Of a DNA stretch of 64,000 nt, positions 31,868 through 39,889 are shown piece by piece; within the stretch, counting starts at the first letter, position 1, and every line of letters begins with the position of its first letter. Source of the stretch: Afipia massiliensis (GTDB lineage: Bacteria > Pseudomonadota > Alphaproteobacteria > Rhizobiales > Xanthobacteraceae); contig NZ_JACHIJ010000003.1 in assembly GCF_014203115.1 (NCBI RefSeq), forward strand, positions 717,501 through 781,500, written 5' to 3'. The position numbers and the translations under genes were made by a program. The notes under the pieces are model-generated. The model was given only the letters and a program-made list of their open reading frames with translations. It ran no database searches and was not told the DNA's origin.

Positions 31868-33242
31868 GGTCGCCGGGAAAGGCCGAAGCTTCGTCGGCGC
31901 GGGCCTTTATTACCTTCACGACAAGAAGGCGGAAACCAGCGAACGCGTCGCCTTCACCCATACCGTCAACCTGCCGACCCGGGACGCGGACAAAGCGATC
32001 AGGCTCATGGCGTATACCGCCATGCATCAGTCCGAGATCAAGGCGCGGGCTGGCGGCAGCACAAGGGGCCGCAAGCTCGCGGACCCCGTATACTGCTACA
32101 GCCTGTCATGGGCTCCGGGCGAAGAGCCGTCACAAGAAGAAATGATCGATGCGGCGCAGGAGACGCTGAAAGCGCTCGGGCTTGAGGGCCATGAAGCGCT
32201 GCTCGTCGGCCATAACGACGAGCCGCATCCCCACATCCATGTCATCGTCAACCGGGTCAATCCCGAGACCGGCATTGCAGCAAAGCTCAAGATGGATCAT
32301 CTGAAGCTCTCCACCTGGGCGGAAGCGTTCGAGCGTAAGCAGGGGCAGATCAGGTGCGAGCAACGCGCCCTGAACAACGAGCGCCGCCGCAACGGCGAGT
32401 TCGTGAAGGACTGGAGCAGCCAGAAGGCCGCTGAATTTCAGCGCTGGCGGATGGAGCGCGCGCACCGGCGCAGTGACAGACGTGTTCGCGAAGGCGAGCG
32501 GCTCGGCGCAAAGCACCAGGGCGATCGCGACCGGCTCCGCATCGATCGCGACCGGCTCGTGACAGAACAGCGCAAGCGCTTCCTAGACGCGACGCGGGCC
32601 GACTGGCGCGATCTTTATGCGATTCAGCGTCAGGAACGCCGCAGATTTACGGATGCGCAGCGCAATGCCTGGAGCCGGGTGCGGTTCGATATCCGCACCT
32701 ATGGAGAGAATTATCGCAAGGCGGGCAGAGGCGGGCGCAAGGACATGCTGAAGGGAGCCGCGTCAGCGCTCGTAGGGTCAAAAGCACAAAAGGAAAAGCT
32801 GGAGCTGAAGCAAAAGAAGGAGCGCCTGTTCTTCGCCCGCAAGCTCAAAGAACGCGCCGACAAGCTTATCATCCCGATAAGGCGCAAGCATGAGCGCGAT
32901 CTTACAGAGCTGCATAAGAAGCAGGAGCGCGAGCGGCATGAATTGCAGATGAAGCAATCCAAGGAGAGCCAAGCGGAGGCCCGGGAGTTAAAGGAAGGCC
33001 GTGACAAGGAGATTTTCCGCAAGGAGCAGCGTGGCAAACTGCGGCACGAGCTCACCGAAACGAAGCGCGATGTGACCACACCTATCACGCCGAAGGAAAA
33101 GGCTTCGCCCTCGCTCGCCGACAGATTCCGAAAGGCGCAGGAGAAAGGAGTGGGAGACAAGAGCAAAGATCAGTTTCGGGATAACGCCAATGACATCGGC
33201 AAGGACGCAGGGCGTGAACGCAATAAGAAGCCGCCGAAATAG
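31857..33242 (+). CDS. VirD2/MobP-type relaxase (module 2)
   Basis: A 461-residue relaxase. The N-terminal domain has FVGAGLYYLHDK (candidate catalytic Tyr18/19), WAPGEEPSQEEM, and the three-histidine motif NDEPHPHIHVIVNRVNP (H124, H126, H128), typical of VirD2/MobP-type relaxases. From residue ~185 it is an extremely charged helical tail (Arg/Glu/Lys rich, likely coiled coil). The better-preserved motifs suggest this is the functional relaxase of the pair, working with the coupling protein encoded divergently next to it. Confidence 0.9.
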   Translation: MVPKVAGKGRSFVGAGLYYLHDKKAETSERVAFTHTVNLPTRDADKAIRLMAYTAMHQSEIKARAGGSTRGRKLADPVYCYSLSWAPGEEPSQEEMIDAAQETLKALGLEGHEALLVGHNDEPHPHIHVIVNRVNPETGIAAKLKMDHLKLSTWAEAFERKQGQIRCEQRALNNERRRNGEFVKDWSSQKAAEFQRWRMERAHRRSDRRVREGERLGAKHQGDRDRLRIDRDRLVTEQRKRFLDATRADWRDLYAIQRQERRRFTDAQRNAWSRVRFDIRTYGENYRKAGRGGRKDMLKGAASALVGSKAQKEKLELKQKKERLFFARKLKERADKLIIPIRRKHERDLTELHKKQERERHELQMKQSKESQAEARELKEGRDKEIFRKEQRGKLRHELTETKRDVTTPITPKEKASPSLADRFRKAQEKGVGDKSKDQFRDNANDIGKDAGRERNKKPPK

Positions 33243-33247
33243 TCGGT

Positions 33248-33805
33248 TTACTCGACAGGCTTTGGCGGACCGAACAACGCGCTCGCCGGTATCCGCGCGC
33301 GTTCCGTTGCGTTGTACCTTCCCTCGCAGGTGCATTCTTGTTTCTGGTAGAGGCTGACGGGGCAGGAACGCGCCACGCCTATTCCCCCATATCTTGGAAG
33401 GATGATGACCGGTTGCTCTTTGCCGTTCGCAATCGCAGCCATCATGCTGTTATATGTGATGCCGCCCTTGAAATCGAGTTGCTGCCGCACGAGCCGTTCT
33501 GCTTTCGCAAGCTCAGTCTCACTCGCATAGCCCTTCTCTTCGCAGATCAGCGCGTACCGCGTCGGGCGCGCGCCGTTGCCGATACCAAAACCGAGCAGCT
33601 TGTAGGATTGAACGGAGAGGGCGTCGATCACGTCGGCCTTCAGTGATCGCAGGGTGAAGCCGATGAGGCCGGGACTTATGCTCCTGTACTGCATCCCGTT
33701 CACGGTGACCATCGCGACATAGAGTGCGGCAAGCGCAACGAGCAGCGACCGGCAGAACCGGTAGGCTCTTGTCAGCAGTAGATGATCGAGCAAGAAATCC
33801 GGCAT
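33248..33805 (-). CDS. Hypothetical membrane-anchored protein, 185 aa
   Basis: One N-terminal hydrophobic segment (about 19-37: CRSLLVALAALYVAMVTV), then a region with ALICEEKGYASETELAKAERLVRQQLDF and a Cys-containing end (CPVSLYQKQECTCEGRY). No known family. It converges with the relaxase gene 5 bp away, a position where transfer-related accessory genes occur, but no function is proposed. Confidence 0.6.
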   Translation of the reverse strand: MPDFLLDHLLLTRAYRFCRSLLVALAALYVAMVTVNGMQYRSISPGLIGFTLRSLKADVIDALSVQSYKLLGFGIGNGARPTRYALICEEKGYASETELAKAERLVRQQLDFKGGITYNSMMAAIANGKEQPVIILPRYGGIGVARSCPVSLYQKQECTCEGRYNATERARIPASALFGPPKPVE

Positions 33806-33862
33806 AACCGGGAATGTAAGAGCGTCATGCTCCCAGAGTCCAGTCAGTCACTTTGAAAATCT

Positions 33863-35023
33863 TCAGAGAAGCACGAGTGTCGCGCTGGCGGCATCATACC
33901 GGTATCCGACGATAGAGCCGTCCTTTAAACGTGTTACAGCTTCTGAAATAGCTGCCGGGGGTACCAAGAACCATTCGCGTGGCTTAATCTTCTTGCCAAG
34001 GCGGTCTGTGATTTCAAGGTTCAGCCGCACCTCTGCAAAGAATGTATGGAGGAGGTTTTCAAGCTTTACCCGGTCGATGTTGTACAGCGTGTAGGTTGCA
34101 ACCGGATGGACGCCAGCCATCAAGAATGTCGGGTCATCTTTCGCGTTCTGGATGCGGATTTCCATCTTGCCCGAGGTGAAGCCGATCTTGTGAAGCAGAC
34201 CATCGAGCTTGCGGATTTCAGGATCAGTCGAAAGGCTCTTTACCACATAGATCATGCCGGTCTGAGTATCGCCCTCCTGGGGCCGGTCCTCAAATAGCGG
34301 CCCCATGCTCGTCGAAGTTACGCGTCGCCCGTTGGGATCTTTGTAAAGTTCTGTCGCGAGCGACCGGAGCAGATTGTTGCCTTCCGTCCCATTGTCGAAG
34401 ATCAGGCGAAGGCGCGCGTTCTTCTTGCCATTGCGAATATGCGTCTCACCTACGTCGGCGACGTAGACCATGACGCCGTTGAGGATGAAGAACTCTCCAG
34501 CTTCAATTTCTTGCTCGTTGGCGAATGTTATAGCCTTCCGCTTGCCTTCACTCAGCTCGCGGACGCATTGTTCGAAGAGAGGCTTGAATATCTCAAAATC
34601 CTTGCAGACTTGCCGTTCGGCAACCTCATCTGGCCGCGCCGTAGGTGGACGAACGTGAACTAGATCGAAGATAACGTCCTGCGGTGTAGAAAGGAGGTCG
34701 TCATCATCAAGAATCTCGTTCAGCGTTTGGGGAATAATGGGCGCGTCAGCAGGCAGAAGCCCGTGCCGGTCATGTGGCACCAGTATGTCGCGCAAAGATA
34801 GATCGTTCCGGAGGCCGTTGAGTTTTATCTGAAGTCCACGCTCGGAGACGGATGGCCTGTCGGTTTCGCCAGGCTTTCTATTAAATCGGTCGATGAATCG
34901 GTTGATCTCCTCCAAACTGTCGATCACACGCTGATGTTCTGTGGATGCGGCATGGTTCGTTGCCTTGACATCAAGAAGGTCACTATCGTCTGAAAGAATT
35001 TCGTCAAGTGTCTGGCGTGTCAT
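33863..35023 (-). CDS. GIY-YIG (T5orf172-type) nuclease, last gene of defence unit
   Basis: A 386-residue protein. The N-terminal half is acidic and repetitive (TLDEILSDDSDLLD and, near 115, TLNEILDDDDLL). The C-terminal ~130 residues (from 256) form a GIY-YIG domain of the T5orf172/Mug113 type: GMIYVVKSL, LLHKIGFTSG, the Arg/Glu helix MEIRIQNAK and VKLENLLHTFFAE. Likely the DNA-cutting subunit. It begins 7 bp after the helicase stop, so the genes are co-transcribed. The open frame upstream of 35023 overlaps the helicase in another frame and is not supported. Confidence 0.82.
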   Translation of the reverse strand: MTRQTLDEILSDDSDLLDVKATNHAASTEHQRVIDSLEEINRFIDRFNRKPGETDRPSVSERGLQIKLNGLRNDLSLRDILVPHDRHGLLPADAPIIPQTLNEILDDDDLLSTPQDVIFDLVHVRPPTARPDEVAERQVCKDFEIFKPLFEQCVRELSEGKRKAITFANEQEIEAGEFFILNGVMVYVADVGETHIRNGKKNARLRLIFDNGTEGNNLLRSLATELYKDPNGRRVTSTSMGPLFEDRPQEGDTQTGMIYVVKSLSTDPEIRKLDGLLHKIGFTSGKMEIRIQNAKDDPTFLMAGVHPVATYTLYNIDRVKLENLLHTFFAEVRLNLEITDRLGKKIKPREWFLVPPAAISEAVTRLKDGSIVGYRYDAASATLVLL

Positions 35024-35030
35024 TGCAGCC

Positions 35031-37007
35031 TCAGGCTGATTGCTCGGCGCGCATGCGCTCGCGTTTCTTATTGCGTAGCCATTCGAGCGCTTCCGCAAGA
35101 CGCCGTTCCATTGGATTTTGCGCAACGAGGCTAGGCTCGCGCCCATGGGTCTGCTTGAATTCCTTGATGCGAGGGTAAAGCACCGTCGCTTCCTCTTCCG
35201 ACATCTGAATGCGTTTGGAGATGATAGCGCCGTGGATGCGCTTGAGAACCTCGGCATCCACGGACTTGGACATTATCTCGTAGGCCAGCTGGAAGGGGTT
35301 GATGCTGTCAATGAGATCAATATCGAGGTCTTTCACATTGATGAACTTGCCAGCCATTTTGATGAGGTTGTTGTTCAGTTCCGGCAGACCGCCATTGCTG
35401 GTTGCCTTAAAGGCGGCATTGGCGACCACGTGCTGACGCACCTCCTCGACTTCCTGCGGCGACAGGTCGGGATACTTGGTTTCGATCACTTTTGGAACGT
35501 AGACCTGAGTGACGACCTCCGGCGGAATCTCTTCCGGATTCATGGCGGCACGAAGTACACGGTCGTCCTGCATCACCGAGGCCGTGAGGTCGACGAGATC
35601 ACTTTCAAGAATTTGACGGACGCGCGCTGTGCTCGGTTCCGCGAATCCCTTTATAGCAATCGTTGTTTCACTCTGCGTGTAGTCGATATCGACGATCTTG
35701 GATGCGCCGTCTATATCATCATCGGATGCCCTGGTCTTAAATTTAAAATTGGGCGCAAGCACCTGCTCCATCAGCAGCGAAGCGGCTATCGCCTTCAGCA
35801 TGTTATTTACAGCGTCGGCAACATTGTCAGCGCTGGCATCGGGTTCAGCGATGAGATTCGTAAACTGTGCGTGAGGCTTGCCTGGACTGTCTCGTGTCGC
35901 TCTTCCGATAATCTGGATGATCTCCGTAAGCGAGCCGCGATAGCCGACAGTCAACGCATGCTCGCAATACGTCCAGTCAAACCCTTCCTTGGCCATCCCA
36001 AGCGCGATGATAATATCGACATCATCGGGGCTTGAAATGTTTCGCAGCGTTTCCATCACGCGGTCGCGCGTCTTGGCATCATCTTCAACGAGGTCGGCGA
36101 CCTTGAGAACTTTCCCGCTCTTGTGCCGAACGAAATGGAGACCAGTATCCTTGTCAGTGTCGATCACTTCACCGAGGTGGTCGAGAATGCGGTCAACTTC
36201 CACGTATTTTTCTTTGGTGCTCTCGGCAGCGTTTACACTCGGAATATGGATGATTGTCTTTTTGCCGGGATCGAGCACTTCCGTGATCGCATCGAGATAG
36301 CGCCCGCGATAAAAATGGTAGCCGATACCGAGGCTCTTGAGATATGTGTAGCCGTTGAGCTGCTCATAGTATGTGTAGCTGATACGCGTGAATTTTTCTT
36401 CGTCTTCAGGTCGCAGCACAGGAATGCTGTCGCCACGGAAGTAGCTTCCGGTCATTGCAACAATATGGGCGCGGCCATCGGCCATCAACCCGCGCACAAC
36501 CTCGCCGAGACGGCTATCCGCATCGGCCGAAGCGTGATGAAATTCGTCAACAGCGAGAAGGCAATTGGCGAACGGCTCCGCTCCGATTTTGTCGTAAGCA
36601 AATCGCAACGTAGCGTGAGTACAGACCATTACTTCGGCTTCGCTATCCATGAAGGCTTGAAATTTAGCGACTTTGCCCTCATCTCCGGGAGTACATAGAT
36701 TCCATTGATCGTCGATTTCCCAATCTCGAAAGAACCCGTGATCCTTCAGTTTCATCGGCCTGAATGACGCCCCGATCGAGCGTTCAGGAACCGCGACGAT
36801 TACCTTACGGACCCCCTGATTCTGAAGCTTATCGAGGCCGATGAACATCAGCGCCCGCGATTTACCGGAAGCGGGAGGGGCTTTCACGAGAAGATACTGA
36901 GAACCGCGTTCGGAATATGCCCGCGCTTGCATCGCGCGCATGCCCATTTCGTTTTGCTTCTGGCTCTCGCCGGTTTGCCCATAGGTTACGTGAACAAAAT
37001 CAGGCAT
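35031..37007 (-). CDS. DEAD/DEAH-type helicase of defence unit
   Basis: A 658-residue superfamily-2 helicase. Walker A reads KAPPASGKS (about 42-50), motif II is DEFHHA (155-160), motif III MTGSY, and motif VI is QIIGRATRDSPGKP (about 375). The C-terminal 250 residues have no recognised domain. It resembles the motor subunits of type I/III restriction systems. It overlaps the methyltransferase gene by eight bases and precedes the GIY-YIG gene by seven, forming a tight modification-translocation-cleavage trio. Confidence 0.87.
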   Translation of the reverse strand: MPDFVHVTYGQTGESQKQNEMGMRAMQARAYSERGSQYLLVKAPPASGKSRALMFIGLDKLQNQGVRKVIVAVPERSIGASFRPMKLKDHGFFRDWEIDDQWNLCTPGDEGKVAKFQAFMDSEAEVMVCTHATLRFAYDKIGAEPFANCLLAVDEFHHASADADSRLGEVVRGLMADGRAHIVAMTGSYFRGDSIPVLRPEDEEKFTRISYTYYEQLNGYTYLKSLGIGYHFYRGRYLDAITEVLDPGKKTIIHIPSVNAAESTKEKYVEVDRILDHLGEVIDTDKDTGLHFVRHKSGKVLKVADLVEDDAKTRDRVMETLRNISSPDDVDIIIALGMAKEGFDWTYCEHALTVGYRGSLTEIIQIIGRATRDSPGKPHAQFTNLIAEPDASADNVADAVNNMLKAIAASLLMEQVLAPNFKFKTRASDDDIDGASKIVDIDYTQSETTIAIKGFAEPSTARVRQILESDLVDLTASVMQDDRVLRAAMNPEEIPPEVVTQVYVPKVIETKYPDLSPQEVEEVRQHVVANAAFKATSNGGLPELNNNLIKMAGKFINVKDLDIDLIDSINPFQLAYEIMSKSVDAEVLKRIHGAIISKRIQMSEEEATVLYPRIKEFKQTHGREPSLVAQNPMERRLAEALEWLRNKKRERMRAEQSA

Positions 37008-39753
37008 TGGCGGCCTCTTTCACTTTGTCAGCGGTCATCTCCGCATACAGTTTGAACAGATGTTCTAGGCGCTCCGTATCACTCTTAAACGGCCGCCCAA
37101 TATAAATCTTTTCAAGCGTTTCATCGAGTGAGCGATGCGCATCCAGCAGACGCTTGGGCATGGTATCCGGATCGTAGAGCCAAGCGATTGTCTTGCCGGG
37201 GTACTGATCTCTGGCGCTAATGATTGCCCAAGCAAGCTCGTCCAGCGCCGAAATCTGCGTTCCTGTAAGCTCAGGGGCCGGGAATGTGTTGTATGAAATA
37301 TTTGAAGAATAGCGGATGCCGACACGAAACCGTCCAGAGACGGTTCTTGCCCATGCCGCATGTAAAGATGAGCATAAGATGCTGAACACGAACGGTTGAG
37401 CATCAAATATAGCAAAGGCAAGATCGGTTACGATCACGCTTCCATCGAGAAAACCTGGCGTAACAAAACCTCTGGCGTCGGTTGTCAATTTTGGAACAAT
37501 GATCGCATCAATATCCTTGTGGCAACGCTGTGCAAATTTGTAGGGAATCGAAGCGTAAGCTTGCGTTGTCTTGGCCGATGATGCAGATCGAAACTGTCGG
37601 ACCTTTTCAATTCGCTCCTTTATCGGTGGAATCGAGCAGGCTAAGGCGAAATCCTTGTCCTCAATCCAAAGACACCACCGCTCTTCGCCGAGCGTGAATT
37701 CTTGCGTCCCCATCAACTTTCGGATCAGTGGCTTAGAGTCTTCAAATTGTCGAATCAGCTGGGTCGCTTCTTCAGAACTCAATAAAAGGTGGCCTCCATC
37801 TCGTGGCATGTTTCCTGAGACCATTTTTGGTAGCTGGGGTGAGATGGGGACTTTCATTGGGCTAGCGAAGATGTCGTCCCCTTCGATCAAGTAAGGGGAA
37901 ATATTTTTGACAACTCGTTGAGTGAACCCGTCGTTGATCCGTTTGACGACCTTGCCGCCTCGATGCCTAACGCCGATGATAACGCAATGAACTCCTGCAT
38001 TTTCTCGGGCGCTATTGGACCAATTGAAGGACGTGTGGGCGAACGCGATTTCAAGGTTTCGTTCAAAGAGACGACGCCAAATGTAACCAACTTGCTCTCC
38101 TTGTGACACAGAGTTCGTTGTAACAAAGGCGAATTGCGCGTTCACGGAGCTCAGATATTCACCTGCTTTGATGAACCAGCCTATAACGTAGTCAGCATCC
38201 TTAAAGTCTGCGTGCCCAGAAAACAGAGTCTCCAGGTCCAGTTTTTGAGATGGAGTTTGTTTGCGAGCACCTTGATATGGCGGATTACCCACGATGTAGG
38301 TTTCAGTGTGTACATCAGTTGCCAATGCAATATGCGCAGGTATGGCTGCAGTGCTTTTTGGCGTGTTCACCGTAGGTGGACACGCGTCCGTCCAGTTGAG
38401 GGATAGCGCGTTGCCGCAGACGATGCTACCACCCTCATGGAGAGGAAAATTCGGCGGAGCTTCGCCGAACATATCTTTGAACCGCTGGTTCATCTGATAT
38501 TCGGAAATCCAAAGCGAGAGCTTTGCCGTCTCGGCGGCGAAGTCGGCAAGTTCTATACCGTAGAAATTGGAGAGCTTCACGCTAGTCCAGCGATGAGACC
38601 GCTGGCCTTCGTCAAGCTCTTCGAGCCGCTTGAATACCCGCATTTCAAGTGTGCGAAGCTCGCGATAGGCAATAATGAGAAAGTTTCCTGAGCCGCACGC
38701 CGGATCGAACACGCGTATCTTTGAAATTCGCGCGAGTAGCTTGGTTAGCCGTGAACGCTCTTCGCGGTGACGGTGAGCCTCTGCGAATTCTTCCTCAAGC
38801 GACGTCAGGAATAACGGTTGCAACACCTTCATGATGTTAGGCACGGATGTGTAATGCATGCCAAGGTCGCCGCGCATATCGGGATGCACAATGGCTTGAA
38901 TCATGGAACCAAAGATATCGGGGTTGATCTCGCGCCAGTCGAGTTGCGCTGCCTCAATCAGAATGCGTCTGGCGCGTCTGTTGAACGCCGGAATATCTGA
39001 TGACTCGGCGAAGAGGCCGCCATTGACGTAGGGAAATGCTTTAACATGAGCGGGGACACTGCCGCGCTGGCTATCTGCGACATTCATCACATCGAATATC
39101 TGCCTGAGCAAGGATTGCAGATGTTCGCCGTCGTCGCCGCCAAATTCTGTAATCGTCTTGACGAATAGGTCTCTGGCAAAGCTGCCCGTATCTTCTGCGA
39201 ACATGCAGAAGAGGATGCGGGTCATGAATTGGTTTAACGCGTGCCGCTTCTCATCCGTGGTCCAGTCCGGATTGTAGCGCACGATCTCGTCGTGAAACTT
39301 CGCAAGACGGCCCGTCGCCTTAATATCGGCGGGGTTTTCCTTAACGGCCTCGTATTTATCGATGCCAGCAAGAGGGAGAAAAAAATCAAAGTGGTCGTTG
39401 AGCTCTGCGAAATCGAAATGCAGCGTTTCGTCGGTCTTGAGATCGAGCGTTGAAACTTCCTGTCCATCAGTTGCAAACAAGAAGCGAGGCTTCTGTGATT
39501 TTGTTGCCTTCAGATCTTTCAAGCCATCGAGCGTCTGCGCGACCTGGCCCTTCGCAGTGGGCCGGAAGTAAATTTTGCGCGCCCAGAGGAGATCGCCTGG
39601 CCGCTCGCCTTTATTCTGCGTACCCTTCCGCAGCTTTGTCAGCGTGGCCTTTGGGGCGTTATAGATTTCTAGCAATCGATATACGAATTCGTCCGCATTA
39701 AACGGCTGTTCGACCAGATCACTCAGCTGAATTTCTATTTCGGCAATGTTCAT
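37000..39753 (-). CDS. Large DNA adenine methyltransferase (MmeI/Eco57I-like)
   Basis: A 917-residue class I methyltransferase. The N-terminal ~330 residues resemble the all-alpha N-domain of YeeA/MmeI-type enzymes (FDFFLPLAGID). SAM motif I is VFDPACGSGNFL (about 346-357) and catalytic motif IV is VGNPPYQGAR (about 487), indicating N6-adenine methylation. The C-terminal part (about 620-900) is the target-recognition region. No clear PD-(D/E)XK site is visible, so cleavage probably depends on the GIY-YIG partner. The start ATG overlaps the stop of the 38-aa gene (ATGA) and the end overlaps the helicase start. Confidence 0.88.
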   Translation of the reverse strand: MNIAEIEIQLSDLVEQPFNADEFVYRLLEIYNAPKATLTKLRKGTQNKGERPGDLLWARKIYFRPTAKGQVAQTLDGLKDLKATKSQKPRFLFATDGQEVSTLDLKTDETLHFDFAELNDHFDFFLPLAGIDKYEAVKENPADIKATGRLAKFHDEIVRYNPDWTTDEKRHALNQFMTRILFCMFAEDTGSFARDLFVKTITEFGGDDGEHLQSLLRQIFDVMNVADSQRGSVPAHVKAFPYVNGGLFAESSDIPAFNRRARRILIEAAQLDWREINPDIFGSMIQAIVHPDMRGDLGMHYTSVPNIMKVLQPLFLTSLEEEFAEAHRHREERSRLTKLLARISKIRVFDPACGSGNFLIIAYRELRTLEMRVFKRLEELDEGQRSHRWTSVKLSNFYGIELADFAAETAKLSLWISEYQMNQRFKDMFGEAPPNFPLHEGGSIVCGNALSLNWTDACPPTVNTPKSTAAIPAHIALATDVHTETYIVGNPPYQGARKQTPSQKLDLETLFSGHADFKDADYVIGWFIKAGEYLSSVNAQFAFVTTNSVSQGEQVGYIWRRLFERNLEIAFAHTSFNWSNSARENAGVHCVIIGVRHRGGKVVKRINDGFTQRVVKNISPYLIEGDDIFASPMKVPISPQLPKMVSGNMPRDGGHLLLSSEEATQLIRQFEDSKPLIRKLMGTQEFTLGEERWCLWIEDKDFALACSIPPIKERIEKVRQFRSASSAKTTQAYASIPYKFAQRCHKDIDAIIVPKLTTDARGFVTPGFLDGSVIVTDLAFAIFDAQPFVFSILCSSLHAAWARTVSGRFRVGIRYSSNISYNTFPAPELTGTQISALDELAWAIISARDQYPGKTIAWLYDPDTMPKRLLDAHRSLDETLEKIYIGRPFKSDTERLEHLFKLYAEMTADKVKEAANA

Positions 39754-39866
39754 GCGCGACCTTTCACCCCAGCGGAAAGGACCAGCTCACGCGCGTCACG
39801 AATTTCTCTCAGCCTGCCAATGAGGGTGTATAGAGTGATGCAATATCGCTTTTGAGCGTCCTTCAT
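39750..39866 (-). CDS. 38-aa small protein between protease and methylase
   Basis: A hidden small gene: 38 codons starting MKDAQKRYCITLYTLIGRL, then REIRDARELVLSAGVKGRA. The amphipathic helix pattern and the ATGA overlap with the methyltransferase start argue for real translation. It begins 23 bp after the protease stop, closing the only sizeable gap in the operon. No strong ribosome site is seen, so translation may be coupled to the protease gene. Function unknown; an accessory, antitoxin-like or assembly role is possible. Confidence 0.55.
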   Translation of the reverse strand: MKDAQKRYCITLYTLIGRLREIRDARELVLSAGVKGRA

Positions 39867-39889
39867 TGGTTAGTTGCTTTCATTATTCA

